From Bryobacterales bacterium (GTDB lineage: Bacteria > Acidobacteriota > Terriglobia > Bryobacterales > Bryobacteraceae), in assembly GCA_016789785.1 (NCBI GenBank), contig JAEUQE010000017.1, forward strand, positions 1-61,670: DNA of 61,670 nt. Reading direction: 5' to 3'. Under the pieces are notes generated by a model. It saw only the letters and a list, made by a program, of their open reading frames with translations. It was not told where the DNA came from and did not search any database. Position 1 is the stretch's first letter. Each line of letters begins with the position of its first letter. Made by a program: the position numbers and the translations under genes. Of this stretch, positions 10,351-18,885 are shown in pieces.

Positions 10351-12642
10351 TCAAAATGACGGTTTCACGGACGGGGCTGCCGTCACACCGGACCAGAAGT
10401 GTCTCCTCTGCCAGCCGTTCTGCCGCACCGGAGCCGACACGGTCGCGACACCCGAAAACTCCGCGATCTCCACGATGCCCGGCTGCTGGTTGGTCGACAG
10501 GGCCCACAGGAACACGGCGCATTCATCCTCCACACAATCGCCGAAATCGAGCGGCAAGGGCGGCATGGGAAGGCCCACCCAGTCTCCGAGAAGTGCCGTA
10601 TATCCAGGGTCTATCATAAGACTCCACAGGTCGGTCCCCCAAAGCGGCTTCACGCCAACCAGCACAGGCCCGCCCTGGAATTGAAACTTGCCCTGATAGT
10701 AGACTCCAGAAGCCGTCCGCGGATTCGGGAACCGCATCAGGATCTGCGCGCTGGGCGCCAGTTCAAAAACGCCACTTCGGCGCACTTGCACTGGTCCCAA
10801 CGCCTCCCACGCACCGCGCCTGGCTTCCCGTTTCAGCAGCCCCGCCACGTCCATCGGCGCTGGATGGTTCGGTGCCTGCCGAACCGGCAGCATCAGATAA
10901 TCCGCCAGTGCGATGGTCTGTTCCGAATAGATGCTGCGGTCCAACTCCTGACAACTCGCGCACGTGTCCGGCAGCTTCGAAGTATCGAACATCGCCTCAC
11001 GCAATGCGGCGTACCCCGGACCTGACCATAAGTCTTGGAAACTCTTGCCCTGATCCAGATCGCCCAGATGGCCTGGAAGCTGGCAGCAGGCCCGCGCGCG
11101 CCCATCGGAGTCCACAATGGGCATCTTCCATGGCATGAAGCAGTAGGGCACTCTCACCGAACCGGCAGTCAGTTTCCGGGCTTGCTCAAGAAGGCTCGAC
11201 AGAACCGGGTCGATCGTCTCGACGCGCAGCGGCGGCGGGACAGCCCGGACGGAAGCCGCGCGATCCGCCGTCACCCGGGCCTTGTGCTCCTCCAAACCCT
11301 TCGGAAAATAGGTAAAGTCCCAGCGCTCGAGTGCGGCCTTCAATTCGGACAATTCGTGGATTTTCAGAACCGGCAAAGGCGTGTCCTTGAGGACCTGAAG
11401 CATGGTCTCCTTGCTTCGTGCGTCGTCCTCCGAACGCGCCACGCAGTCGAAATTCAGCGTGTTCCGGAAGGTCACTCCCAGCCGTTCGGCCACAGCCTGG
11501 GCCTGTGCCACACAGTCCTGGATGTGTTGGCGGTCCACGGTGCGGCCCTGGATCCCTTCATGAATCGGGTTCAGAACCGACAGGGAATGGACAATCACCT
11601 CGTCAATCCCCGCTTCGGCCAGCTTCTCCACAATTGCCGGAATTTCATCGTAATTCACGCGGGATACGGTGACCTTCGCGAAGAGTTCGGCCTGTGGCGC
11701 CTTTTGCCGCATCAGCCGCACTGCCGCCAGCACAGTTGCCAGAGGCGCGACGGGCCGCAGGGAGCGCATCGTCTCTTCGCTGGCTCCATCCATGCTGACA
11801 CCGAGCCGGTAGAACGCCTCCCACGGCAGATCGGCCTGCGCCAGAAGTGTCCCGTTGGTGAGCATGTCCACCTTAACGTGATGCCGCGCCGCCTGGCTGA
11901 TCAGCATGGGTAGTGTCGAGGACATGGTGGGCTCACCTGTGCCGACGGGATAGATGTAGTCCACAAACGGCAGCGCTTCACTGATGATCCCGACGTACTC
12001 CCGGCGTAACTCAATGTGATGGAAGTCCTTGGTGATGCCGTGACGGCAGGCCCGGCATCGCAGGTTGCACTCGTTGGTCGGATCGATCTCCATGCGAACC
12101 GGATAACTGGACAGCGCGGTACGTCCGAGAAGGATCTCCAGGTCATTCACGAGAACGTTCTTCACCTTGAGTTGCGCATATTCCGCCGCCGGAATCGCGG
12201 GAAATGAGGAGGAAAGCGTGTGCGATTCTTCACGCCTTCGCTCGCCCTTGAGCCTAAAATGACAATAAGTGCCGAGACGATTCACCGCCTCCCACAGATC
12301 GTTGATCCTTGAAGCCCATTCCACGATCCCGGCATTGTCCAAAGTGACGTCAGGGGGCAGGGGTTCCGGTGAGGATCCAGGGTGAGGCTGGATTCCCCAG
12401 GACTGGTCGCCCCACAGCTCGGCTTCTTGCAGAATGGCTTCGAGCCGCGCCCGGATCGCCGGCCCATCCGCTTCGTGCGGGGGAAGAATTGCGAGATCGT
12501 GGAGGACTTTGCGGGCAGTCGGGATGAGGTTTAATCGCGCCCGGACGCCCCAGTCATAAAAACGCTGAACATCCAGAGAATCCCAGCGATCGGTGTACAA
12601 CATTACTCTCAATTCTACGACACGAGCAATGCCCATCAACAC
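10351..12642 (-). CDS. Radical SAM/SPASM-domain protein with extra N- and C-terminal regions
   Basis: 763 residues from GTG 12642; ATG 12603 (MLYTDRWD) is an alternative start and no clear ribosome binding site is visible. The radical SAM core begins near residue 182 with MEIDPTNECNLRCRACRHG, the CxxxCxxC cluster being Cys192, Cys196 and Cys199, followed by the GTGEPTMS (GGE-like) motif. A SPASM-like auxiliary cluster region lies near residues 525-585 (YCFMPWKMPIVDSDGRARACCQLPG ... DTCASC). About 180 residues before the core and 150 after it are unusual; the tail looks like a beta-rich domain. SPASM enzymes modify peptides, proteins or sugars, and the substrate here is unknown. It lies 40 bases downstream of zntA on the same strand, perhaps cotranscribed. 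Confidence 0.8.
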   Translation of the reverse strand: MLMGIARVVELRVMLYTDRWDSLDVQRFYDWGVRARLNLIPTARKVLHDLAILPPHEADGPAIRARLEAILQEAELWGDQSWGIQPHPGSSPEPLPPDVTLDNAGIVEWASRINDLWEAVNRLGTYCHFRLKGERRREESHTLSSSFPAIPAAEYAQLKVKNVLVNDLEILLGRTALSSYPVRMEIDPTNECNLRCRACRHGITKDFHHIELRREYVGIISEALPFVDYIYPVGTGEPTMSSTLPMLISQAARHHVKVDMLTNGTLLAQADLPWEAFYRLGVSMDGASEETMRSLRPVAPLATVLAAVRLMRQKAPQAELFAKVTVSRVNYDEIPAIVEKLAEAGIDEVIVHSLSVLNPIHEGIQGRTVDRQHIQDCVAQAQAVAERLGVTFRNTLNFDCVARSEDDARSKETMLQVLKDTPLPVLKIHELSELKAALERWDFTYFPKGLEEHKARVTADRAASVRAVPPPLRVETIDPVLSSLLEQARKLTAGSVRVPYCFMPWKMPIVDSDGRARACCQLPGHLGDLDQGKSFQDLWSGPGYAALREAMFDTSKLPDTCASCQELDRSIYSEQTIALADYLMLPVRQAPNHPAPMDVAGLLKREARRGAWEALGPVQVRRSGVFELAPSAQILMRFPNPRTASGVYYQGKFQFQGGPVLVGVKPLWGTDLWSLMIDPGYTALLGDWVGLPMPPLPLDFGDCVEDECAVFLWALSTNQQPGIVEIAEFSGVATVSAPVRQNGWQRRHFWSGVTAAPSVKPSF

Positions 12643-12682
12643 CCATCACACTGGGCCCAGGAGGTGCGTCACCAGCGACCCG

Positions 12683-14884
12683 CTACTTCGTCGCGCGCAG
12701 CAGCCGCAGCCCATTAAACGTCACAAGCAACGTCCCACCCATATCCGCGGCAATCGCCATCCACAGCGTCGCCACACCCGCGAAGGCCATGATGAGGAAT
12801 GCCGCCTTCAATCCCAAGGCGACGGCCACATTCTGTTTGATCACCGCCGCCGCCCGCCTGGCGTGACGCAGCAGGAAGCCGAGATTCCGCAGGTCATCGT
12901 GCATCAGAACCACGTCGGCCGTTTCGAGCGCCACATCCGTCGCACGGCGCCCGAGCGCCACACCTACCGTCGCGCTCGCCAAGGCCTGGGCATCGTTCAC
13001 CCCATCGCCCACCATCGCGACATGACGGAACTTGCCGCGCAGATCTTGAACCGCCCGCCCCTTCTCCTCTGGCAACATTTCCGGCCGCACATCCGGAATC
13101 GACAGTTCGTCACCGACAGCCTTTGCCGTCGTCTTGTTGTCGCCGGTCAGCATCGCCAAATGTTCCACGCCGGCGGCGCGCAGGTCCGCAAGCGCCGTCT
13201 TTGCTTCCGGCCGGATCGGGTCGGCCAGCGAAACCACCGCCCAAACCTCGGATTCGGTGCCGCAGAGAAACGCCGTGTGCCCGCAATCCTCAAAGGCTTC
13301 CACGGCCGCGCACACCTCCGGACGCTCCAGCCTTTTTTCATGCAGCATGCGATGGCTGCCCGCCCAGAACGGCTCATTACTGATCAAGCCTTCGGCGCCC
13401 TTCCCTTTTAAAGCGCGAAATTCGGTGATCCGTTGCGGAGCGACACCGTGCTCGCGGGCATAGTTCACAATCGCACTTCCCACCGGATGCTCACTCCTCT
13501 GCTCCAGTGCCGCCAGCCTTGCGATCGCTTCCTCCCGCGGCATGCCACCCAATGTCTGGAACTGCTGCACTTCGGGCTTGCCTCGGGTCAGCACTCCCGT
13601 CTTATCGAAGGCAATGGCGCGGAGTTTCGCGGCTTCTTCCAAAAACGCGCCGCCTTTTACCAGCACACCCCGCTTGGCGGCCGACGCCAGCGCCGCCACC
13701 ACCGTGACGGGTGTCGAAATCACCAGTGCGCACGGGCAGGAAATCAGCAGGATCACCATCCCCTGATACGCCGATTCCGGCCAGTTCGCCCCACGAAAGA
13801 GCGGCGGAACCGTCGCCACCAGTGCCGCCAGAAAGAACATCACCGGAGTGTAGATGCGCGTGAATCGCTCCACAAACTGCTCGCTGGGCGCGCGGCGGTG
13901 CTGCGCCCCGTCCAGCATCCGAAGCATGCGCGCCAGCAGGGTCTCCGACGCTTGCCTGGTCACACGAACTTCCAGCATTCCATCGCCGTTGATCGTCCCC
14001 GCATACACCGTCGAACCGGGCTCCTTCGGCACCGGCACGGACTCGCCGGTAATCAGCGCCTGGTTCACGTGCGACGTGCCAAGTTCGACAGCCCCGTCGC
14101 ACGGAATGCGCTCACCGGGCCGGATGCGAACATGGTCCCCCGCCTTGACCTGTGCCACCGGAACGCGATGCTCATGGTCATGGTGGATTACCGACGCTTC
14201 CGCCGGCGATACCTCCAGCAACGACGAAACCGCGTGGCGCGCGCGTGACATGCTCCAACTTTCCAGAAGACCAGCCAGCGAGAACAGGAACGCCAGCGTC
14301 GCGCCCTCGGTCCATTCCTTCAATACGATCGCGCCAATCACCGACACCGCCACCAGCGCGTTCATGTCGGGCGTCAGGGTCCGCAGCGAATGCACAGCCT
14401 TCGGCGCCGCGTAAAACATCCCGAGGGCGATCGCCAAGCCGAAGCAAACCAGCGACCCGGCCGGAAGCGGGGCATGGTGATCGTGAGCCAGCAAGGATCT
14501 CAGAAACTCACCGGGCGAACTGGCATGAAGAATCGTGCCGAGAAGGGTCAGCAGACCGCTTGCCAATGTGAGCATGGTGCGACCATGCACTTCCCACCAC
14601 GGTTTATGCGCCGCTGTCTGGCGGAACGGTTCGCACCGCATGCCGGTGCGCGCCACCGCCTTGGCGATCTCCCGCTCGCTGAGCCGAGCCGGATCGTACT
14701 CCACCGCCATCTTCGCTTGCATCACGTCGAACGCAAGGTCGCGGATACCGGCAACCCCGCTCAGTTCGCGCTTGAGCAGGGAGACCTCCTCGGCGCAATC
14801 CATGCCTTGAATCCGGAATTCCGCTCGAGTGGAGGCGCTGGAATGGGTTGCCACGATTCTAGAATACCAGCGGACGTGCGGCAT
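12683..14884 (-). CDS. zntA: Zn/Cd/Pb-exporting P1B-type ATPase
   Basis: 733 residues, an inner-membrane pump that exports divalent soft metals using ATP. An N-terminal heavy-metal-associated domain carries GMDCAEE (Cys30 with acidic residues instead of the second Cys), as in some Zn/Cd pumps. Also visible: TGES (279-282), the membrane metal motif SCPCAL (Cys383, Cys385), phosphorylated Asp427 in FDKTGVLT, the SEHPVGS motif (His466-Pro467), GDGVNDAQAL, and a last helix with ADMGGTLLVTFNGLRLLR whose Asp marks the Zn/Cd/Pb (P1B-2) class. ATG 14884 is preceded by GGAG. It is divergent from the SmtB-type repressor and His-rich gene, with which it shares a 111-bp control region. Confidence 0.88.
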   Translation of the reverse strand: MPHVRWYSRIVATHSSASTRAEFRIQGMDCAEEVSLLKRELSGVAGIRDLAFDVMQAKMAVEYDPARLSEREIAKAVARTGMRCEPFRQTAAHKPWWEVHGRTMLTLASGLLTLLGTILHASSPGEFLRSLLAHDHHAPLPAGSLVCFGLAIALGMFYAAPKAVHSLRTLTPDMNALVAVSVIGAIVLKEWTEGATLAFLFSLAGLLESWSMSRARHAVSSLLEVSPAEASVIHHDHEHRVPVAQVKAGDHVRIRPGERIPCDGAVELGTSHVNQALITGESVPVPKEPGSTVYAGTINGDGMLEVRVTRQASETLLARMLRMLDGAQHRRAPSEQFVERFTRIYTPVMFFLAALVATVPPLFRGANWPESAYQGMVILLISCPCALVISTPVTVVAALASAAKRGVLVKGGAFLEEAAKLRAIAFDKTGVLTRGKPEVQQFQTLGGMPREEAIARLAALEQRSEHPVGSAIVNYAREHGVAPQRITEFRALKGKGAEGLISNEPFWAGSHRMLHEKRLERPEVCAAVEAFEDCGHTAFLCGTESEVWAVVSLADPIRPEAKTALADLRAAGVEHLAMLTGDNKTTAKAVGDELSIPDVRPEMLPEEKGRAVQDLRGKFRHVAMVGDGVNDAQALASATVGVALGRRATDVALETADVVLMHDDLRNLGFLLRHARRAAAVIKQNVAVALGLKAAFLIMAFAGVATLWMAIAADMGGTLLVTFNGLRLLRATK

Positions 14885-14950
14885 TCCGCTCCGCGGCTGG
14901 CAGGCGGACCCTCCCAGAACACCGACGGACCGCAGGGAGGTACAGACGGA

Positions 14951-14979
14951 TTGACTCAGGAAGGCCGCTGGGTTATCCT
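14951..14979 (+). promoter_or_regulatory. Sigma-70-type promoter of the zinc repressor
   Basis: TTGACT (14951-14956) and TATCCT (14974-14979) are separated by exactly 17 bases. The predicted transcription start near 14986 falls inside the operator-like repeat that follows. Confidence 0.65.
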
Positions 14980-14980
14980 A

Positions 14981-15004
14981 ACACTTGAACAGTTGATGAA
15001 GTGT
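14981..15004. promoter_or_regulatory. ArsR/SmtB-type operator overlapping the repressor start
   Basis: ACACTTGAACAG followed directly by TTGATGAAGTGT forms a 24-bp imperfect inverted repeat with 9 of 12 positions matching between arms; the outer ACACTT/AAGTGT arms are exact. It covers the predicted start of transcription, a typical place for SmtB/CzrA-type repression that is relieved by zinc. Confidence 0.6.
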
Positions 15005-15322
15005 ATAGATGAACATTCGCGGACCCCACGGATGGAACCTTCAGCGGAGGCCATCGACCGGGCAGCCCGCCTGTTCCGTGCTGTTGGAGATCCGGCTCGC
15101 CTGCGGCTGCTCGCCTACCTCTCGTCCGGTGAGGCCTGCGTCAGTGAAATTGCCCAGGCCACGAGCGAGCAAATCTCTACCGTCTCGCAGCGTCTGCGGG
15201 TCTTGCGGTCGGAAAACCTGGTGGCCCGCAGGAGATCCGGTAAGCACATCAATTACACGCTGGCGGACCGCCACATCGCGGAGTTAGTCGGAAACGCACT
15301 GGAGCATGTAGCCGAAGCATAG
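14996..15322 (+). CDS. Zinc-sensing ArsR/SmtB-family repressor (CzrA-like)
   Basis: 108 residues from ATG 14996; ATG 15032 (MEPSAEAID) is a possible later start, because the first ATG sits only about 10 bases from the predicted transcript start and inside the operator. The winged-helix core reads 'RLFRAVGDPARLRLLAYLSSGEACVSEIAQATSEQISTVSQRLRVLRSENLVARRRSGKHINYTL'. The C-terminal helix has Asp91, His93, His104 and Glu107 in the exact DxHx10HxxE spacing of the alpha-5 zinc site of SmtB/CzrA-type sensors. It probably represses itself, the His-rich gene 44 bases downstream, and perhaps divergent zntA until zinc rises. Confidence 0.85.
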   Translation: MKCIDEHSRTPRMEPSAEAIDRAARLFRAVGDPARLRLLAYLSSGEACVSEIAQATSEQISTVSQRLRVLRSENLVARRRSGKHINYTLADRHIAELVGNALEHVAEA

Positions 15323-15365
15323 CTCCCGACAGAATTTACTTCATAGGAAAGGCTGATCATTTACG

Positions 15366-15710
15366 ATGTCCTGCAAAATTCACGAAAATCATACGCACGT
15401 CCATGGCGAAGGCTGCGGTCACACCGCGGTGCAACACGGAGATCATGTAGACTACCTGCACGACGGGCACCTCCACTCCCCGCATGGCGATCATACCGAT
15501 GAGCACGTCATGGAAGTGAGCACCGCCAACCCCTCGGCTTGCACCTCCGGACATGCGTGCGCCGCGCACGCCGCTGATCACGTCCATGGCCCGGACTGTG
15601 GTCATGAGGCCGTGCCCCATGGCGACCACGTCGATTATCTGGTGGACGGACACCTTCATCACCCGCACGCCGGCCACTGCGACAATCACGGCGCGCTGTC
15701 TGTCGTTTAG
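15366..15710 (+). CDS. Tandemly duplicated histidine-rich metal-binding protein
   Basis: 114 residues with 26 His and 6 Cys and no signal peptide, so probably cytosolic. It is two copies of one unit: residues 13-43 and 74-104 share HG-x2-CGH-x-AV-x-HGDHVDYL-x-DGHLH-x-PH, joined by a linker with Cys59, His63, Cys65 and His68. Such unduplicated His-rich proteins occur beside metal pumps and ArsR regulators in other bacteria. The natural reading is a zinc (or similar metal) buffer or chaperone that loads ZntA; this is inference from composition and neighbours. It follows the repressor by 43 bases, with AGGAAAGG upstream of the ATG. Confidence 0.8.
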   Translation: MSCKIHENHTHVHGEGCGHTAVQHGDHVDYLHDGHLHSPHGDHTDEHVMEVSTANPSACTSGHACAAHAADHVHGPDCGHEAVPHGDHVDYLVDGHLHHPHAGHCDNHGALSVV

Positions 15711-15727
15711 CAGCCCTGGTCGGAATT

Positions 15728-15755
15728 GGGGCACTTGCCGGATTGGGAGTGCCCC
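15728..15755. terminator. Hairpin after the His-rich gene
   Basis: GGGGCACT (15728-15735) and AGTGCCCC (15748-15755) make a perfect 8-bp stem with a 12-base loop 18 bases after the stop. No T-run follows. Confidence 0.45.
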
Positions 15756-15832
15756 TCCCCACTGCAACGAAAACCTCCTCGACGTGAGGATTTCCGCTTC
15801 GAATTCGCACGTTACAATAGGGAGACTCTGCT

Positions 15833-16612
15833 ATGTCCGGAAGACCAGCCGCTCGAATCACCGACAACGTGATGCACCCGTTGCCCCCGGTCCTGATGCC
15901 TGGGCCTGGAAGCCCGAACACGCTCATCGGGTTCCTTCTCGCGTGGCGAGGCGTTCCCGCCGCGGCAGCAGCGGGGATCCAGGCGGCGAAACAGGCTTCC
16001 GAAATCGTGATCAAAGCGGCCGAGGCAGCAACCCTCGCGGCAGCGGGAACACCGGGCGCGCCCGCGGCAAAGGCGGCTGAGGAAACTATTAAAGCCCAGC
16101 AGGCCGTCCAGATGGGCGCCACCATCACGGCTGCTGCTGGCGGCGCCGATATCCACATGTGCACCACGCCGCTGCCGATCCCGCCACATGGCCCAGGGGT
16201 GGTGATTGACGGCTCGCCCACGGTGCTGATCAACAATCTGCCTGCGTGCCGGATGGGCGACACGATCATCGAAGCCATCGGACCGCCAAATAAGATCGTT
16301 AAGGGTGAGTTCACTGTGTTGATCGGTAACTCCGGCAGCGGCTGCTCGATCTCGGCTGCGGGTGGTGGCGGTGGCGGAGCCCCCTCGAGCCCGCAAGGCG
16401 CTTCGGGTGGTCCAGGCACGGGTGGATCGAGCGCACCCAGTTCGAACAGCGCCTCCTCCTCTGCAAGCGGCGGCAGTGGCGGCAGTGCCCCACCCCCTCA
16501 GACTCAGGCAGCCCAGACGTACTCAAGTTGTGCGGCGGGCGCGGCCATCCGTGCGCTGGCACAAGCTGCCGCAAAGGGGGCGGCGGTAATCGATCTTCCG
16601 CCCGACACTTGA
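15833..16612 (+). CDS. PAAR-domain protein, ends at an in-frame UGA
   Basis: 259 residues. PAAR proteins form the sharpened tip of type VI secretion or related contractile spikes and often carry cargo domains. ATG 15833 has GGGAGA seven to ten bases upstream. The PAAR fold is seen as MSGRPAARITDNVMHPLPP, then after an Ala-rich helical insertion (about 38-98) GGADIHMCTTPLPIPPHGPG and VVIDGSPTVLINNLPACRMGDT. From residue 165 on the protein is Gly/Ser/Pro-rich, then a helix (CAAGAAIRALAQAAAKGAAV). The reading frame stays open for 39 codons beyond the UGA (see next entry), so the gene may be truncated or read through. No VgrG or other type VI structural gene is in the window. Confidence 0.8.
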   Translation: MSGRPAARITDNVMHPLPPVLMPGPGSPNTLIGFLLAWRGVPAAAAAGIQAAKQASEIVIKAAEAATLAAAGTPGAPAAKAAEETIKAQQAVQMGATITAAAGGADIHMCTTPLPIPPHGPGVVIDGSPTVLINNLPACRMGDTIIEAIGPPNKIVKGEFTVLIGNSGSGCSISAAGGGGGGAPSSPQGASGGPGTGGSSAPSSNSASSSASGGSGGSAPPPQTQAAQTYSSCAAGAAIRALAQAAAKGAAVIDLPPDT

Positions 16613-16732
16613 CACGAGTTACCCCAGGCGGCAGGTCCTGCCGCTGCCATACAACAGAATACGTTCAATGTGGATCTCCAGGTCAAAGTGGGCGGTGTAA
16701 GTGTCGAAGCCCACGCTGAGATCAAGTTGTAA
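16613..16732 (+). other. In-frame extension of the PAAR gene after a UGA
   Basis: Directly after the UGA at 16610-16612, in the same frame, 39 sense codons run to TAA at 16730-16732 and read HELPQAAGPAAAIQQNTFNV then DLQVKVGGVSVEAHAEIKL. The composition (Ala-rich linker then an amphipathic strand with alternating V) looks protein-like rather than random. The stop context is UGA-C, a leaky context in bacteria. Either a recent nonsense mutation or programmed readthrough would explain it. Confidence 0.5.
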
Positions 16733-16767
16733 GTGAAGGAGTAAGTTGCCCATCAGGACTCCGGCGG

Positions 16768-18885
16768 TCACGCAACCCTTATGGGCAGACGCCTTGGGCG
16801 CTGGCCAGTCGCGGCGAAGACGGCGTTCGCAATCGCTGGAGCGACCGCGATGATCGGCGTCTCACCCGCACCCGCCGAAGGCAGATCCTTGCGGTCCAGC
16901 AACACGATCTCCATCGGCGGCACGTCACGGAATCGCGGCACCCGGTATCGCAGGAAGCTGCCGTTCTTGAGCTTGCCGCCCTCGAACTGAATCTCTTCCG
17001 TCAGCGCCGCGCCAAGCCCTTGCACGATGCTTCCTTCCACTTGCGCCCGCAGGTTCGCCGGGTTCATGATCGCGCCGCACTCAAAAGCCATGCAGATCTC
17101 GCGTACACGCACCTGCCCGGAAACGATCTCCACCTCCGCACACGCCGCCACATAAGAACCCTTCTCGGTCCCACCGGCAATTCCGGACTTGCCCTTTCGC
17201 TCGGACCACCGGAACTTCTTTGCCGCGGCCTGCAACACGTCGCCCAGGCGCTCATTGTCGAGGTTTGCCAAACGGAACTCAAGCGGGTCGCGTTTGGCCA
17301 GGGCCGCGAGTTCATCCACAAAACATTCCCGGGCGAAATTGTTCGCCGTCGCCGCGATGCCGCGGTACGAGCCTTCGCGCAACGGCGAGTCACAGGTGAC
17401 AAAGCGGGTACGCACGTTGCCGCAGCGGTAGGGGCTCTCCATCGCCGCGGTGCCCGCGTTGTAGTTGTGAAAGTCCCAGGCGGAGAGCAGGCCGTTCCCA
17501 TCCAACGCCGCCTCGATTTCAAATACTCCCGCAGGCCGGAAGTACGCCCACTCGAACTCCTCCTTGCGAGTCCATCGCAGCGACACGGGCTGGCTGGCCT
17601 CCCTGGCGAGCCTCGCCGCCTCGATCGCCACTTCCCCCGTATGCTTGCCACCGAAGCCGCCGCCCGTATCGGGCACGATCACGCGCACGCGATCCGCACT
17701 CAGCTTGAAGGCCTGCGCGAGTTGATCGCGAACACCAAAGGGATTCTGCGTTCCGGTCCATACGGTGAGCCGTCCATCGTTCCATTCGGCGACCGCGGCG
17801 CGAGGCTCCATCGGCGCATGCTGGATGTAAGGTACAAAGTAACTCGCGCGATGTTTCGATGCGCTGTTCTGCAAGGCCTGCTCCACCGATCCCCTGCTCT
17901 GCTCGCGAGGCCGCGTACCCTCCTTCGGCGAATGCTCTTTCAGATAAGCGGCCAGATCACTGCTCGACGGATGTGCCTTCACATCCCACTGCGCCGTTGC
18001 CGCAATCGCGGCGATGGCCTTGCGAGCGGCATGCGAAGTCGGCGCCACACAGCCAACGAATGAGCCATCCTGCACGACGCGGACTCCTTGGATCTTCGAT
18101 GCCGCGCTGGTATCCGTTTTCACCAACGCCGCATGATAGACAGGCGCACGCAGCACGGCGCCATAGAGCATCCGCGGCCGCTGGATGTCGGAAGGATAGC
18201 GATGCGAGCCAGTGACCATGGCGCGGGCATCGGTTCGTCCATGCGAAGTGCCGAGCAGTTTCCAATCGCGGGTTGCGGTTGGCTGCGCACCCGGTTGCTC
18301 TTTGAGCGACGAGGCCAGTTCGGCGTAGCTCATTCGTTGCGAGCCGTTCGTCGCAACACCATCGCGTAACGTGATGGCGGCGCGGTCGACACGCCACTTT
18401 TCGGCGGCGCGAGTGAGGAGCAACTCTCGAGCCGTTGCCGCAGCCATGCGCACGGCCGGCACCGTCGACGGCGTGGTGCGGCTGCCCGCCGTGATGCCGT
18501 CGTTCGGAGCCAGTTCCGTATCGGCCAACGTAACCTGCACGCGGTCGAGCGGTATGCATAGTTCTTCGGCCGCAGCCATCGCGAGTTGCGTACGCGAGCC
18601 CTGCCCCACTTCCACTTTGCCCGAGAGCACGGTGACGATGCCGTCCTTGCTGATGTGCAAACGGGATTCGATGCCTGCCTCACGCGGCGAGCCGCGCTGT
18701 GCCTCGACGCAGGGCGCGAGAATCGTGATCAACAGGCCTGCGCCAGTGAACTCGATGAACTCGCGGCGTGTCGGAGCGAAGTCGTAGGCGGGCGGTTCCC
18801 GCAACTCGTAGCGATCGGGCTCAGAGGCAATCGCCTCATCAAGGGCCACCGCGGTTTCGTCAATCCGATCAGTCTCTCGTGGCAC
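16768..18885 (-). CDS. Xanthine-dehydrogenase-family molybdopterin subunit (isoquinoline 1-oxidoreductase beta-like), Tat-exported
   Basis: 705 residues from GTG 18885, chosen for the strong GGGAGGAG seven bases upstream; it overlaps the end of the iron-sulfur subunit by 17 bases. The N-terminus has a twin-arginine segment (TRREFIEFTGAGLLITILAP), so the complex is periplasmic. Molybdenum-hydroxylase motifs include VSGKVEVGQGSRTQ-like 'GKVEVGQG', the GGGFGGKH loop and YRGIAATANNFARECFVDELA, plus a C-terminal GAGETPIIAVAPAIANAV segment. With only a large and a [2Fe-2S] subunit and no FAD subunit, it is like isoquinoline- or aldehyde-oxidising enzymes that pass electrons to cytochromes. Substrate unknown. 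Confidence 0.85.
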   Translation of the reverse strand: MPRETDRIDETAVALDEAIASEPDRYELREPPAYDFAPTRREFIEFTGAGLLITILAPCVEAQRGSPREAGIESRLHISKDGIVTVLSGKVEVGQGSRTQLAMAAAEELCIPLDRVQVTLADTELAPNDGITAGSRTTPSTVPAVRMAAATARELLLTRAAEKWRVDRAAITLRDGVATNGSQRMSYAELASSLKEQPGAQPTATRDWKLLGTSHGRTDARAMVTGSHRYPSDIQRPRMLYGAVLRAPVYHAALVKTDTSAASKIQGVRVVQDGSFVGCVAPTSHAARKAIAAIAATAQWDVKAHPSSSDLAAYLKEHSPKEGTRPREQSRGSVEQALQNSASKHRASYFVPYIQHAPMEPRAAVAEWNDGRLTVWTGTQNPFGVRDQLAQAFKLSADRVRVIVPDTGGGFGGKHTGEVAIEAARLAREASQPVSLRWTRKEEFEWAYFRPAGVFEIEAALDGNGLLSAWDFHNYNAGTAAMESPYRCGNVRTRFVTCDSPLREGSYRGIAATANNFARECFVDELAALAKRDPLEFRLANLDNERLGDVLQAAAKKFRWSERKGKSGIAGGTEKGSYVAACAEVEIVSGQVRVREICMAFECGAIMNPANLRAQVEGSIVQGLGAALTEEIQFEGGKLKNGSFLRYRVPRFRDVPPMEIVLLDRKDLPSAGAGETPIIAVAPAIANAVFAATGQRPRRLPIRVA

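Noticed and set aside
16610..16612. UGA as a selenocysteine codon in the PAAR gene
   Set aside because: No SECIS-like hairpin is evident directly after it and PAAR proteins are not known selenoproteins; readthrough or mutation is simpler.
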